DNA from: Setophaga petechia
Taxonomy: Eukaryota > Chordata > Aves > Passeriformes > Parulidae
NCBI GenBank assembly: GCA_024362935.1
Contig: JANCRA010000174.1
Location: 530,356 to 594,355, forward strand
Length of the DNA: 64,000 nt
Direction: 5' to 3'
Part shown: positions 23,590-34,959 of the stretch, one piece after another
Numbering within the stretch: the first letter of the stretch is position 1
How the letters are laid out: every line of letters begins with the position of its first letter
The notes under the pieces: model-generated
What the model was told of the DNA's origin: nothing
Database searches by the model: none
The model's input: only the letters and a program-made list of their open reading frames with translations
Position numbers and translations under genes: made by a program

Positions 23590-24893
23590 CTCACAGGCAC
23601 AGAACTTTCAGTGCAGGTAACATGAAGTGAAATTATTCTTTTTTCACCCCTTTTTTAGACATTGCACTTGATGTTTCACTTGATGGTTCAGATCCATGTA
23701 CAGAACTCCTAGTGCAGGCAACATGAAGTTAAATTATCCTTTTCCCCCCATTTTCAGACACTGCACTTGATGTTTCACATGGAGCTGGTTCATATCCATG
23801 TATAAAACTCCTAGTGCAGGTAACATGAAGTGAAATTATTCTTTTTTCACCCCTTTTTTAGACATTGCACTTGATGGTTCAGATCCAGGTACAGAACTCT
23901 CAGTGCAGGTAACATGAACTAAAATTATTCTTTTTTCCCTCTTTTTCAGACACTGCACTTGATGTTTCACTTGATAGTTCATACAGAACTCCTCATGCAG
24001 GTAACATGAAGTGAAATTATCCTTTTCTCCCTCTTTTTCAGACTCTGCACTTGATGTTTCACATGGAGCTGGTTCAGATCCATAACACAAAGTAAAATTA
24101 TTCTTTTTTTCCCCATTTTCAGACACTGAGCTTCATGTTTCACTTGATGGTTCAGATCCATCTACAGAACTCCTAGTGCAGGTAACATGAAGTGAAATTA
24201 TTCTTTTTTCCCCCTTTTTTTAGACACTGCACTTGATATTTCACTTGATGGTTCAAATCCATGTACAGAACTCTCAGTGCAGGTAACATGAACTGAAATT
24301 ATTCTTTTTTCCCTCTTTTTCAGACTCTGCACTTGATGTTTCACATGGAGCTGGTTCAGATCTATAACACAAAGTAAAATTATTCTTTTTTCCCCTTTTT
24401 TCAGACACTGCACTTGATATTTCACTTGATAGTTCATATAGAACTCCTAGTGCAGGTAACATGAAGTGAAATTATCCTTTTTTCCCTCTTTTTCAGAGAC
24501 TGCACTTCACATGGAGCTGGTTCAGATCTATAACACAAAGTAAAATTATTCTTTTTTCCCCTTTTTTCAGACACTGCACTTGATGGTTCAGATCCATGTA
24601 CACAACTCCTAGTGCAGGTAACATGAAGTGAATTTTTACTTTTTTCCTCTTTTTCAGACACTGCACTTGATGTCTCATTTGATAGTTCATCTAGAACTCC
24701 TCATGCAGGTATCATGAAGTGAAATTATTCTTTTCTACCTCTTTTTCAGAGACTGCACTTCATGTTTCACTTGATGGTTCAGATCCATGTACACAGCTCC
24801 TAGTGCAGGTAACATGAAGTGAATTTTTTCCTTTTTCCCTCTTTTTTCAGGCGCTGCACTTGATGTTTCACTTGGAGCTGGTTCAGATCCAGG
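23590..24893 (+). repeat. Tandem array of ~14 units with splice-site-like ends
   Basis: The period is about 75-105 bases. Each unit has a pyrimidine run ending CTTTTTCAG or TTTTTTTAG, a 47-62-base body starting ACACTGCACTTGATGTTTCA, and in eleven units an end TGCAG|GTAACATGAA (one reads GCAAC, one GTATC). The donor-like to acceptor-like gap is about 42 bases. Three units (bodies near 24043, 24324, 24497) are a second type in which the donor is replaced by ATAACACAAAGTAAAATT. Bodies of 47, 51, 59 and 62 bases are mostly not multiples of three, and no frame stays open on the plus strand. Minus-strand frames of up to 96 codons are shadows of the repeat. Confidence 0.92.
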
Positions 24894-25779
24894 CATCCTT
24901 TAGACAATTATGGAGCTTTTGTATAGGAAATGAACACCTAATCCCCAGATCCCACGAGACTCTGCACCCTTCTAGGGGGAATATGCTTTTTTAAGAAAAT
25001 CCTTTGCCCTTTGCTTGAAGAAAATCCTCTGCCCTAAATCTCATAAAACAAAGCAGCTTAGGGATCCTTGCAATAGCAGAGCTGAACTAAACACGCTTTA
25101 ACAAAGTTTCCCTTTGTCAACAGCATCTCGGTGAGCTCCCTCCTGCGGGATGAGTGTCAGGCTTCAGGCTAATCTCGGTAATTCTTTAACCAGAGATTTG
25201 CACGTTATTAAGTGGTCGTTTCTCGGTGGGTGGAAAGCGATCAGGCAGGGGAAGGTTCCTCCCGACGCAGATTTCAAACGCTCCATTCTTCCCTGAAAAG
25301 CCCAGCGAGGTGTGTCCGGCCTGAGGGACGGTCAGCGGTGAATAAAATCAGAATAAAACGCCTCTCGAGGGTTGTTCAGCAGCTTTGCCCGCGGACAGGG
25401 GGTTCTGGGCGGCCCCAGGGTCTTTGCTAAGCCTGGCTTAGTCTCTGCAGGTAATTGCAGATCCCAAAGCTCAGGGATGTCACCAGGGACCCTCCAGGTG
25501 ACCCTGGGAGGACCTGGCCAAGCTCAGAGCCTCTCTGCCTCCAACATCCTCAGCAAAGCTTCTCTTTTGCTGTCATTTCAGCTGAATCCTGATCCTCCTC
25601 GGCTGGGAGACATCACTCAGCCTTTAAAATCCAATAAATATAAAAATACAGTAAGGCTGGTCACACCAGAGATATCTGAGGGTTTGGCAACACTGCCCTG
25701 TTATAGAGAGTAATAAAATAAATTTGCTTTTTGCTGGGGGTACCAAACACGTCCAGGAGCAATCTCAGAGCCCCTGGTG
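24894..25779. other. Unique DNA, no gene seen
   Basis: Includes a block with retained CpGs at 25130-25420, which could be regulatory. No frame above 113 codons and no element recognised. Confidence 0.45.
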
Positions 25780-25908
25780 TGACACAATCCCTCCCCACAG
25801 CAAACCAGGGCTGGGCACGTCCAGCACTGCCCAGGACACTCAGGACTGGGTCAGCTCCACAGGTCCCTTCCAACCCTACAAATTCCATGGTTCCACCATT
25901 CAGGGACA
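25780..25908 (+). mobile_element. CR1 LINE 3'-end fragment
   Basis: Ends with GGTCCCTTCCAACCCTACAA followed by ATTCCATGGTTCCACCATTC, a degraded form of the CR1 3' end (CTTCCAACCC...ATTCTATGATTC). It is truncated at the 5' side and has no coding remnant. Confidence 0.6.
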
Positions 25909-26294
25909 AGTGACGAACACAGGGAATGGCTCATGAAGCCCTCTGAGAATTTCCAAGGTGGGAGACCAGGAGGAAATTGGAAAATGGAATTCTCCGTGGC
26001 TTGGTGGGGTTATTTTGGTGAATAACCCAAGGGACTCCTCAGGAACAATCCACCCCGTTGCCATTTATTCCCACATCCAGCTCCCACCTCCTTCCCTTAA
26101 CAAACACAGCCCCAAACTCCCCCAAGGGCTTTGCTGGGACCCTGTGCAGGCAAACCCCTGTTGGCACCGGGGGCTGATCCTTGTCGGGATCATTGGTTTG
26201 TCAGAGTGACCCCGAGAAAAATTCCAAAGTCTCTTTTCCCAGCCTGGCGCTTAAAGAAGGAGTCAGAGCTCTTCATTTCTCGGTCTTAACGTTG

Positions 26295-26300
26295 TTTATT
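26295..26300 (-). terminator. LTR polyadenylation signal
   Basis: AATAAA within GATGAAATAAACAACG on the minus strand of the family D LTR, in the position of the R region. Confidence 0.6.
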
Positions 26301-26395
26301 TCATCTTATCTATAAAAAATTTTCTCCTGCCCTGCCGAGGTCAGCTCAGCAGGGCAGCCACAGGCACTCTGCCTGCCCCGGGGTGATGTTGTGTC

Positions 26396-26401
26396 TTTAT
26401 A
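26396..26401 (-). promoter_or_regulatory. LTR TATA box
   Basis: TATAAA within AGTATAAAGACAC on the minus strand of the family D LTR. It lies about 100 bases upstream of AATAAA, as expected of a U3/R promoter. Confidence 0.6.
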
Positions 26402-26811
26402 CTACAAACTACCTGAACAATATTTACAATTACTCCCCAATGCCCATCACCTGTGTTAGACACTGAGCTTCTACTCCAAACCAATCTGTGAGTGCCACCA
26501 TCACAGCAGGAGATGGAGGCCAAGAAGAAGAAGGAGAAAGGCTGGACACACCCAGTTCCCTCCATCTTGCCTCCATAACCCCCCTGTACCAAAATCCCAA
26601 AATGCATAATTCACCCTGTGATAACTTCACTAATATTCTACTTAAACCATTGTGGCTTGCTGGTGTTCATAGAAGGTTGGTAATTTGCTCCACGGGCCAT
26701 AATCAAACCCACAGGGGCATTCTGGGCTCTGTGTCAGGGTCTCTGAGCCCCCTGGCAGGGTCTTGGCTGCTCAGGACAGCCAGAGGGATGTGCTGGGTCC
26801 CGACAGATCCT

Positions 26812-27000
26812 CTCCCGAGCTTCATCTTGAAGCCATTTGCGCGTGTGGCATTTGCATGCTGATGTCTGTGCCGCCCTAATGGTTCGATTTCAAAGCACAT
26901 CTCCTTCCCTTTTATCTGCGGCTGAATGAGATGTCTCAATAAGCGCCAGATAAAGACGGAAGTCTTTTGTCTGGGAGCGGCCAGGCAGGGCCAGCTGTGA
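26812..27000. promoter_or_regulatory. Candidate regulatory block with octamer and GATA motifs
   Basis: Non-repetitive DNA directly beside the LTR insertion. It has the octamer ATTTGCAT at 26850-26857, GATA sites at 26912-26917 (TTATCT) and 26948-26953 (AGATAA), CCCTAATGG and retained CpGs (TTTGCGCGTG). No open frame explains it. Enhancer function is inference. Confidence 0.25.
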
Positions 27001-27239
27001 GCAGAACTGGCTGAGGTTTCACAGGCTGCCTCCAAAAGTGGAGCTCCAGCTCCTTTCAGGCTGCAGGAGCAGGGCAGGGGGACAGGCCTGGCTTGCACAC
27101 ATGGCTGAGTGTCTTCCAGTGTTTATTTTTCCTTCCCCCAAGTTATTTTTGATAAAGGAGAAAAAGAGAAGAGATCAAGAGGGAAGCAAGAAAGGAAGAA
27201 AAAGAGGGTGGACGTAGTTGAAGCTCTGATTTGCATCCA

Positions 27240-27450
27240 GTGGGTTTTTGGATGGTAGATTAGCTTTATATCAGGGTAGGCCTTGGCATCTGAGCCTCTG
27301 GGCCAGACATTGTTCAGTTGTTGAACAGTGGGAGACTCCTGAGAAAGCGTTTGGCTCTGGTTTTAAAGGGACTTGCTTTTGTGCTCTTGGGTTCGGTGAC
27401 CTGCTGAATAAAAACCAGCCTGGCACTGAGAAATAAAGGCTGTTTTCTCA
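27240..27450 (+). mobile_element. Possible LTR 3' portion
   Basis: The series GGTTCGGTGACCTGCTGAAT, AATAAAAACCAG and GAGAAATAAAGGCTGTTTTC has the look of an R/U5 region with two polyadenylation signals. No ends, target duplication or second copy were found in the window, so this is weak. Confidence 0.25.
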
Positions 27451-27483
27451 GACAGTTAATAGTGAACAAAATGGTGTCTATCT

Positions 27484-27690
27484 GAAAAAAACCTACCAGC
27501 CTTAAAAAACTGCCAGCCTTAAAAGTCTGTCAGTCTTAAAAAACCCTCGGTCTTAAAAATTTGTTAGTCTTAAAGAATTGCCAATGTTAAAAAATTGTCA
27601 GCCTTAATATTGTCTTAATATCTGTCTTAGAACTGTCTGCCTTAGAGCTGTCTGCCTTAAAAAAATTATCCAACTTAAAAAACAGCCAGC
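27484..27690. repeat. ~20-bp degenerate minisatellite
   Basis: About ten diverged units of the form CTGCCAGCCTTAAAAAA / CTGTCAGTCTTAAAAA. They vary from 17 to 24 bases and decay toward the right end. Confidence 0.8.
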
Positions 27691-30600
27691 AGGCCTACAA
27701 GATGTAGCAATTAAGGAAGGATTAGGACAAAATCAAGGAGTAATCAGCAAGTAGATAATTTTGAATGATGCCTTTCAGGGCTGTAAGAGCTCCACCAAGG
27801 ATGAAACCTCCAGCACAGTGTTCCACACTGGTCACACCCCAAGCAGGTTTGCACCTGAAATGCCCCCAAAAAATCCAGCTGGGTTTGTTCCCCCACTGCT
27901 CTGTTCTACAGGTAAAATGAGTTCACAGATTTTCGTGGAATTATTGGAATAAACATTAAGTTTAATCTCAAGAGGTCTCAGAGAAGAGTTTAAAACCAGC
28001 AAGGCCACGATGTTGTCATGATTAAAAACGATGCAGCTGAGGAGCAGCTGCTGATTTTGGTCCCAAACCAGCCCCGAGTGAGGTTTGTGCAGAACTTGGC
28101 TCTCCATAAAACGAGGACAGAGAACCACCAGAACATCCTTGACCACATTTCCCACCGAGACTTGGGTGTCACCTGCCCTCCACCACCACCCCATGGGCAA
28201 GGACAAGGACCTGGAGCTGCCCTGCAGGAGCTCCAAGGGGTTAAACTCCCAGGGAGAAAGTGGAGGCAGATGGGGGAGTCTCAAGCAAGCCGCCCATCTG
28301 GGAAATGTCAAGTGTTCTCGCAATGTTTTTCAGGGTTTGTAATGTGGCTGCTCGCTCGCATGCATGAAAACAGCATGGGAATGCAATATTTCCTCCTCCA
28401 TGTGTGGTGGAGGCCTCCAGTCCAGCTGTATGTTGCTTGTCATGTTCCTGAATTCTGACACCATCTCGAACATGCCAGTTCCTACCCGAGAAAATGCATT
28501 TTCATTCTGTTCCCTGGGTGAAAAGCACATTAAAGGCAGAAGAGAAACCCCAGCAGATCCTGGAGCTATCAAGCGAGGCCTCCTTTATTTATTTAATTTT
28601 AAAGAACATCTCATTTCATCAGAGGGGAGGGTGGGGGGGTTGAGTGGGTGGGGGTAAGACTGAGCTTGAAACCATCCCAAAAATGAGAACGTGGAAGCCT
28701 GGGCTTGATGCCACAGAGGAAGAGAGCAAACGATGACAACATTACTGTCACTGTATTACCACAGGCTGTAAATTAAAGCAGCGGTAAGCAGTTTAAGCAC
28801 TATTCCTGTCTGATTCATTACAAAAATACAGTAGCTCTGTGGGCACAACAGCCTGCTTCTCCGAGGGGCTGATATATGATTGGAAAGTTGCATTTGGGCT
28901 GCCTGGGCTGTGTGTTTGCAGCGTCCCAAGTGGGGCAGCAGCTGTGTGGCCGTGCTGCCCCGTGGCCAGGCCCCCCGTGCCTGATGTGCTGGCTCTGTCT
29001 GAGCAGAATTGTTGTTGAAATATGGGAGCCAGATCCTGCCGAGGTGTAAACTGGCAAATCCCTATTAAAGTTAATGATTTACTGGTTTAGCCCGGCTGAG
29101 GTCTGGCGCTGGGCGGGCGAGTGTCAAGAAGAGGAACTATTTATTCCTCGGTGAACCATTAACTCTGGGTCCTTCTCTGTTCATCCCTGCAGTTAAAATT
29201 CCTCCTGAGCTCCTTCCAAAGGAAAAGGGGTGATCCATACATGACTCACATGTGCACACCCCACCAGCACAGGCTGTAATTAGCACTGCTCAGCAGAGCC
29301 ATAAGTAACTGGATTTTCCCTTCTCTGCCAAGCCAAGCACAGAGCTTCAGCATGGGCTCATTACCAAAATATTTGGATGCAAATCGATACAGCAAAAGGT
29401 CCTTTTTGGGCATAAAACAATGCTCAGCATCCCGGGCTTGCTCAGCTGTATTTTAAGGAGAATTCCGAGAAGCTTTGGGAAGCACAGGTCACATCAAAGT
29501 GTTCAATTGTCAAATATCAAACCTAGGTTTTCTGAGCATTCCCAGTGTACACACACATCTAGCAAGCCAATGATTAATTAATCAAAGTCTAGGTGAGTAT
29601 AATCAAGAAAAATCTCTGAACTTCACATTTTTCAGCAAAATAACTTTGACCAGACCATTTCCACCCAGCTCCACTCCTTTCTGCTGGAAGTTCTAGAAAC
29701 ATTATCTGCAATGTTGGTGTTCCTGTGTCTGTCCCCTGCTCCATCCACCTCTGCAGGGCTGCGTTTGCAGACAGCCTGCAAGAAATCGAGCTCTGCTCAC
29801 GACCACAAGGGCTCCTTTTGTGGGGCAGGGTGGGTTTATCCACCCCACAGGTGCAGGGATGGGTGCTGTGCTCTCCCTGCAGACAGCAGCACCCTGTCTG
29901 AGGCTCTGACACCAGGTTTTCCTGCTGTTTTCCTAAACCCGAACCTGGCCTGTGTCTGTGTGCCTGCAGCCCAGAGGAGGAATGGAGCTGTTGAAAGGCA
30001 AAGAGCAACAGAGCTGAGAGCTGCTGGCTCAGCCCTGCTGCTGCTGCTGCTCCTGGAATTTACGGTGCTGCTTCGCTTTGACCACGTGTGGAGCTCAGAT
30101 AAAGAGCTGGAAAGGAAAGCAAACCGTGGAAAACGTTGTGATTTTACTCGTTGGCTGATAAGAAACCCCCTCTGTTTGGTGGCAGCTTGGAGCTGTTTAA
30201 TATTTCTTGTTCTGCTCAGAGGAGAAATCTCAGCTTGGGAAGTTCTTGGCTTTGCCCTCCAAGGGAGAAGAAGCAGCAAAAATGGCCCAAAATGAAGGAA
30301 AATCCCTCTTTTTTGTGAGGGATTGTGAGCCCCGGTGAGATGATAAAGAGCAGATTTGTACTGGAGCAGATAATGAGCCCAGAATTTGTCTCACTGCCTC
30401 CTTTTGAGGCTGAGATGGGCAATTAAAATTCTCACTCCCACAATTCATTCCCTGCCAGCCTCAACCCCAACCTCTGCTTTGGTCTCAGCCAGAACAAATG
30501 CAGCCTAAAGCGCCACCTCTTACTAATCCCACCACGGATTTGTGCAATCAGACACTTCCAAGAAACGGGACCACGTTTTCCTCAAGTGTCTCGGAGTTAT

Positions 30601-32145
30601 CACAGAGATTTTCCAGCTCTGGCTGGGAGATTGTTCCTGGTGACTTCCAGTTCTTGGTGAGTCACCAGGAATGATCACGTCAGAACAATGGGGTTGGAAC
30701 AGAGCTCAGTGGGACAACGTTTCAGGGGTTTTTAATGGTTTTTAATTGAATCTGAGAAGGTTTCTGTATGGAGAGAAGGCTCTGTGCTGATTCCAGTGGC
30801 AGAGAAGAAAATTAAAGTCTTTGCTCTTACCTAATCAGTCCTAATGACCCAAGAATGTTTGATTTCCTGAGCCAATATTATTGCTTAGAACTTTTATCCA
30901 GAAAGTCTCATTTTAGGTCAGCCTTGGATCCAATCAGAGAGATAAAACATAATCAAACCCCATTTTTGTTGTCTCAATGCTTAAAAATGAAATGAACTTG
31001 AAAATGTCAGGAAAAACAGAGAATATTTTTTCCCCTGGCTAGTGGAGTCCCTCCTGTTTCAGCTTGGTGCATTTATTGCCTCGGTGCTCAGGAGCAGAAC
31101 AGACTGAGCTGTAAAACAACCTCTGCACAAACTGGGAAACCTCCCCTTGCTTCACACCCATTTCAACATTTCCAAATGTCAGAAAAGTTCCAACCACCCC
31201 AAAACAAAAGGGAGATGGGAATTATGAAAAAGATTGTCCTTTATTTCTGGAGAGCTGCTGACTCTTTCCTACCCTGGGGATTAATTTTGTCCAGAGAAAA
31301 CAAAGACACTGCCACCAGATCTGATCTTTTCTCCCTTTAATGGGTGAGGACATTAAAGAGACACATCTCTGTGCACGCCACAAACCCAGCCCAGTGGCAC
31401 AGCACTGAGCAGAACATTCTGGTGAAGCTCAAATTAGGAAATGATTATTCAAACCCTGCTCAAGCTCCAGCTTTTAAACCTGATTCTCCCCAGAACCGCT
31501 CCGTCACGAGCGCTCGGCCAGGATTAATAAATCAGCTGTTTTTTCCCAGGATTTGCTTCCACCCAAAGAGCCACTTGCCAGGCTCCTATGGAATGTTCAA
31601 CATGACTTTGCTCTTATCTCCCTGCAACGCTGGGATCCATTTATGAAATCCCACAGCAGGTCGGGCTGGGGGGGCTGCAAGGCGAGGTCAGCCCTAATAA
31701 GGTCTGGATTTAGATGGATGGACTGCTCGGGGCTCCCCACCTGCTGAAGGCTCTAACGAGCCAGCTGAGAGTTCCTGTCAGAGCAAACATGCCCTGCTCA
31801 CTCCAGCCTGGGCAGGGCTGAGCGCCGAGAGCTGCGGGAGCCGGCGCTTGATGGTGATGAAAGAAATAAAAACAGCCCCGGAGAGAACATTGAGGGGAAA
31901 AAAATCAAATCTGCCTGGTTATAGAGAAAGATATAGCAGCCCCAATTTATTTAGGCCAGGCTTAAAGCAGATTGGTGCTGAGTGAGAGGGGTTGTTTCTT
32001 CAGGAATGGGTGCTGGGAGTGAAACAGCACCAGGTGTACAAAGGGCCCTGTAAAGCCTTCCACACCCTCCTCCTCCTCCTCCTCCCAGCATGGACAGCAC
32101 ATCCATTCCCTCCTGAGATGGGTACAGGCCTCAGGGAGGGAGAAA
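27691..32145. other. Unique intergenic DNA, possible conserved blocks
   Basis: No gene is supported. Minus frame 27832-28323 (163 codons) and plus frame 28018-28458 (146 codons) overlap. Neither has a known domain or flanking splice signals. A 194-codon plus frame at 29711-30295 includes a leucine run from CTG repeats and is probably chance. Blocks at 28700-29110 (ATTACTGTCACTGTATTACC, GCAGCGGTAAGCAGTTTAAG) look like conserved non-coding DNA but cannot be tested here. Confidence 0.45.
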
Positions 32146-32325
32146 CACCTTTCTGAAACAAACACCTTTCTGAAACACCTTTCTGAAACACCTTTTGCCA
32201 TTCTGAAACATCTACTTCTATTCTGGAACACCTTCTGCTGGTCTGAAACACCTTCACCCATTCTGAAATACCTTCACCCATTCTGAAACACCTTCACCCA
32301 TTCTGAAACACCTTCTCCCACCATG
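32146..32325. repeat. ~20-bp minisatellite
   Basis: About nine units of ATTCTGAAACACCTTCACCC with shorter variants (TTCTGAAACACC, 15 bases) on the left. The minus-strand frames rich in SEWVKVFQ or ERCF come from it. Confidence 0.88.
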
Positions 32326-32647
32326 TCCAGATCTCTGATTCCACCCTCCTTGCTGCACCAACCTTTTCCTTTATATTATCCACCTTTATCCTCCTCCATG
32401 GCATGAAAGACTCACGTAGCTGAGAAGAACCTAAACTTCAGTGGTGATGGGACAGTAATTGAGTAGAAATTCCTATTTTTACCTATAATATAGAAAAGGT
32501 GATCCCTGAATTGGCCTCATCTGTCCCACTGTCCTGTGAGCATCCCTGGTTTCCATGTCTTTTGATTAATCCAAAAAGGCACAGACATATTTTTTTTGCC
32601 ATATCTCCACAGTTTGTCCAACTCTTCCTGGAGAGAGGAGCTTAAAT

Positions 32648-32705
32648 TCATGGAGTTGTGGAATGGTTTGGGTTGGAAGGGTCCTTAAAGATTGTCTCAT
32701 TCCAA
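32648..32705 (-). mobile_element. CR1 LINE 3'-end fragment
   Basis: GTGGAATGGTTTGGGTTGGA then AGGGTCCTTAAAGATTGTCT, the reverse complement of the CR1 3' end. Only about 60 bases survive. Confidence 0.72.
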
Positions 32706-33243
32706 AAGTCCTGTGGAGTTTTCAGCACAGAACACGTGGGATGCACAGAATTCCCCATGGAATGTGGGAACTGCCCGTGCAGCTGTTCCAGAGAAGCTGT
32801 TTGCCCTTAACAGGGCGAGTTTGGGGGAGGATATTTGAGATCCATCCCTGTGACCCACGATGAGGACACGGCTGCTGCCAGAGCAGCTGTGCCACCACCA
32901 CCTATACCGAACTTGTCCCTGTCCCTCAGGGATCTCAGGTCACAGTGCCATCCCCCCGACGGTGAAATACAGCACAGCCTTTTCCAAAAGCAGAAATCAG
33001 TGACAGAGCCTTGGCTGCAGAGCTGGTTTGGGACAGGGCAAAGCCCAGCAGCGCTGATACCCCCCTTACCCTCTCTGCGTCCTTAAAGACACCACTCCGG
33101 CTGCCCGGAGCCTGCTTCGCTCCCTCCGTCCCTCAAATCGATGAAAATCGTCCGAAATTGAGCGAAAACTTGGTTATTTATGCAGGAAAGAAGGTGAGCG
33201 GTTCCACGGTGCCACCTGCCGGGCACGGCTGGGAACTCAGCGG

Positions 33244-33345
33244 GAATGGGATGGGATGGGATGGGATGGGATGGGATGGGATGGGATGGGATGGGATGGG
33301 ATGGGATGGGATGGGATGGGATGGGATAGGATGGGATAGGATGGA
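33244..33345. repeat. (GGGAT)n microsatellite
   Basis: About 20 units of GGGAT on the + strand, with two GATAG variants at the right end. Four consecutive GGG runs with two-base loops satisfy the G-quadruplex pattern. It joins directly to the composite array on its right. Confidence 0.97.
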
Positions 33346-33745
33346 AGGGAAGGGAAAGGAAAGGGAAAGGGAAAGGGAAGTTTTGGGAAGTTTTGGGAAG
33401 GGAAGTTTTGGGAAGTAGGGAAGGGAAGGGAAGGGAAGGGAAGGGAAGGGAAGGGAAGGGAAGGGAAGGAAATTTCAAGGAAAGGAAAGGAAAGGAAATT
33501 TCAAGGAAATTTCAAGGAAAGGAAATTTCAAGGAAAGGAAATTTCAAGGAAAGGAAATTTCAAGGAAAGGAAAGGAAAGGAAAGGAAAGGAAAGGAAAGG
33601 AAAGGAAAGGAAAGGAAAGGAAAGGAAAGGAAAGGAAAGGAAAGGAAAGGAAAGGAAAGGAAAGGAAAGGAAAGGAAAGGAAAGGAAAGGAAAGGAAAGG
33701 AAAGGAAAGGAAAGGAAAGGAAAGGAAAAAGGAAAGGGTGTTGGA
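33346..33745. repeat. Composite purine array (GGGAA, GGAAA, AAGTTTTGGG, AAATTTCAAGG)
   Basis: In order: AAAGGGAAAGGGAAG, three AAGTTTTGGG units, (AAGGG)n at 33416-33468, several AAATTTCAAGG interruptions among AAAGG units, about 35 uninterrupted AAAGG units to 33725, then AAAAAGGAAAGGG. The same order occurs at 59535-59915. Frames of over 100 codons here are repeat products. Confidence 0.96.
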
Positions 33746-34959
33746 GCAGGGGCTGGAGGGATGCTTGATGCCTTGAAAGTCTCCCTGGCCGAGGTAAAGC
33801 AGCCCCTGTTGGCAGCTGTGTCCCTCATGATGTGCTCCATTGCTGTGGCTGGATGCAGACAGAACACAGAATTTATCCTGATTCTGCATTGTGGAATAAA
33901 ATACTCAGTGGGAAGGGAGTGCAGTGGCCACCTGGTCCAACTGCAGGGCCTTGAGGTGTAGCAAGGCAGGCCAGAGTTAAACCCCAGAGCAGTGACAATC
34001 GAAAGGTGACATTATTTGGGTGTGTGTGGTTTGTCCATCCCTCTGTGCCTCACCAATCTGAACCCAGCAGTGGGAAAAAGGCAAAAACTGGGGGAAAACA
34101 GGCAAAATTCAGGGGAAGAGAGAGAAATGGTTCAAACAGTCCAGCTAGGGGAGAGCCTAGCTACACACAGGGCTTTTGGGTGTAGCATTTTTGCCTTTAT
34201 CCAGAGTGAACAGTCCAGCCCCTTCCCTCTTCTGTGCTGGGGACACCTGGATTGTCCTTTCCCACATCCCTGCTCTGAGGACAGTGACAGGATGGGTCAT
34301 TTTACTTTGAAAATCAGTAAAATTCTGTGAATTTGAACTTCCTACCTAAGCCAAGATTAGAGAAATGAATCACCCATCAGCTGCTCTCTCCTCAGAGTGC
34401 AGTCATCCCTAATCATCCCAACTTACACAAATCAAGCCAGGGATGATGTTTTGTCTTAGTGACAAGGCAGCTTTCCATTTCAGGCTGCTGAAAAACGCAC
34501 AAAAAGATCTGAATTCAGAAACCAAGCAGCATGAAGTCACCCTCAGCAGACCTGTTTTATTTATTCCACCAGAGTGGCAACAAACACAAACTCCCCTGTG
34601 CTGGACGTGGGCAGCCCGCGGGTCAGGCTTAGCACAAAAGCCCAATTTTAGGCAAAGCTCTGTGAGTTTGGTGCCTTGGCTTTGCTGTTGTAAACCATCT
34701 GCTCAGCCTCACTCCCAACCACCGGCGCTGGGAATCAATCACGGGGTTCCTTTTGGTTGATCCTTGTCTTGCTCGACTTCTCAGCTTTTCAGACTTCACG
34801 GCCGCGGGCTCAGAAGTGCTTGCCAAGAACTGCATCACATCGATAGCAACAAAACCCTGGCAAAACTGGAGCTGGCCCTCGAAATCCATTAGTGCCCTCG
34901 GAAACCGGGGGGCTGGAAGGTGGCAGTGGGAAAGGTGGGGCTTTGGTTTACATCTGCTG
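33746..34959. other. Unique DNA, no gene seen
   Basis: Frames up to 105 codons without domains. CCACCTGGTCCAACTGCAGG at about 33930 is weakly CR1-like. Nothing else is recognised. Confidence 0.5.

Larger units (their letters stand above)
26182..26805 (-). mobile_element. Intact solo LTR with 6-bp target duplication (family D)
   Basis: The minus strand reads from TGTCGGGACCC (26805) to GATCCCGACA (26182), giving 8-base inverted ends TGTCGGGA / TCCCGACA. It is flanked by the identical hexamer GATCCT at 26176-26181 and 26806-26811. A 6-bp duplication is typical of class II (ERV-K, beta-type) insertions. Inside it are a TATA box and, about 100 bases downstream, AATAAA. The sequence resembles an LTR family I associate with songbirds (from memory). 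No internal genes remain. Minus-strand frames of 66-88 codons inside it are not viral proteins. This is the best-preserved mobile element in the window. Confidence 0.9.

Noticed and set aside
23550..23620. GEKPF-like peptide suggesting a C2H2 zinc-finger linker
   Set aside because: No Cys or His zinc ligands at the required spacing before or after it; coincidence.
27832..28323. 163-codon minus frame
   Set aside because: Partly protein-like in the middle, but no family recognised, a competing plus frame and no exon signals.
29711..30295. 194-codon plus frame with a hydrophobic stretch
   Set aside because: The leucine run comes from CTG repeats. An equally long minus frame overlaps it. No splice or promoter support.
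33920..33960. Possible CR1 fragment (CCACCTGGTCCAACTGCAGG)
   Set aside because: Too short and without the diagnostic 3' end.
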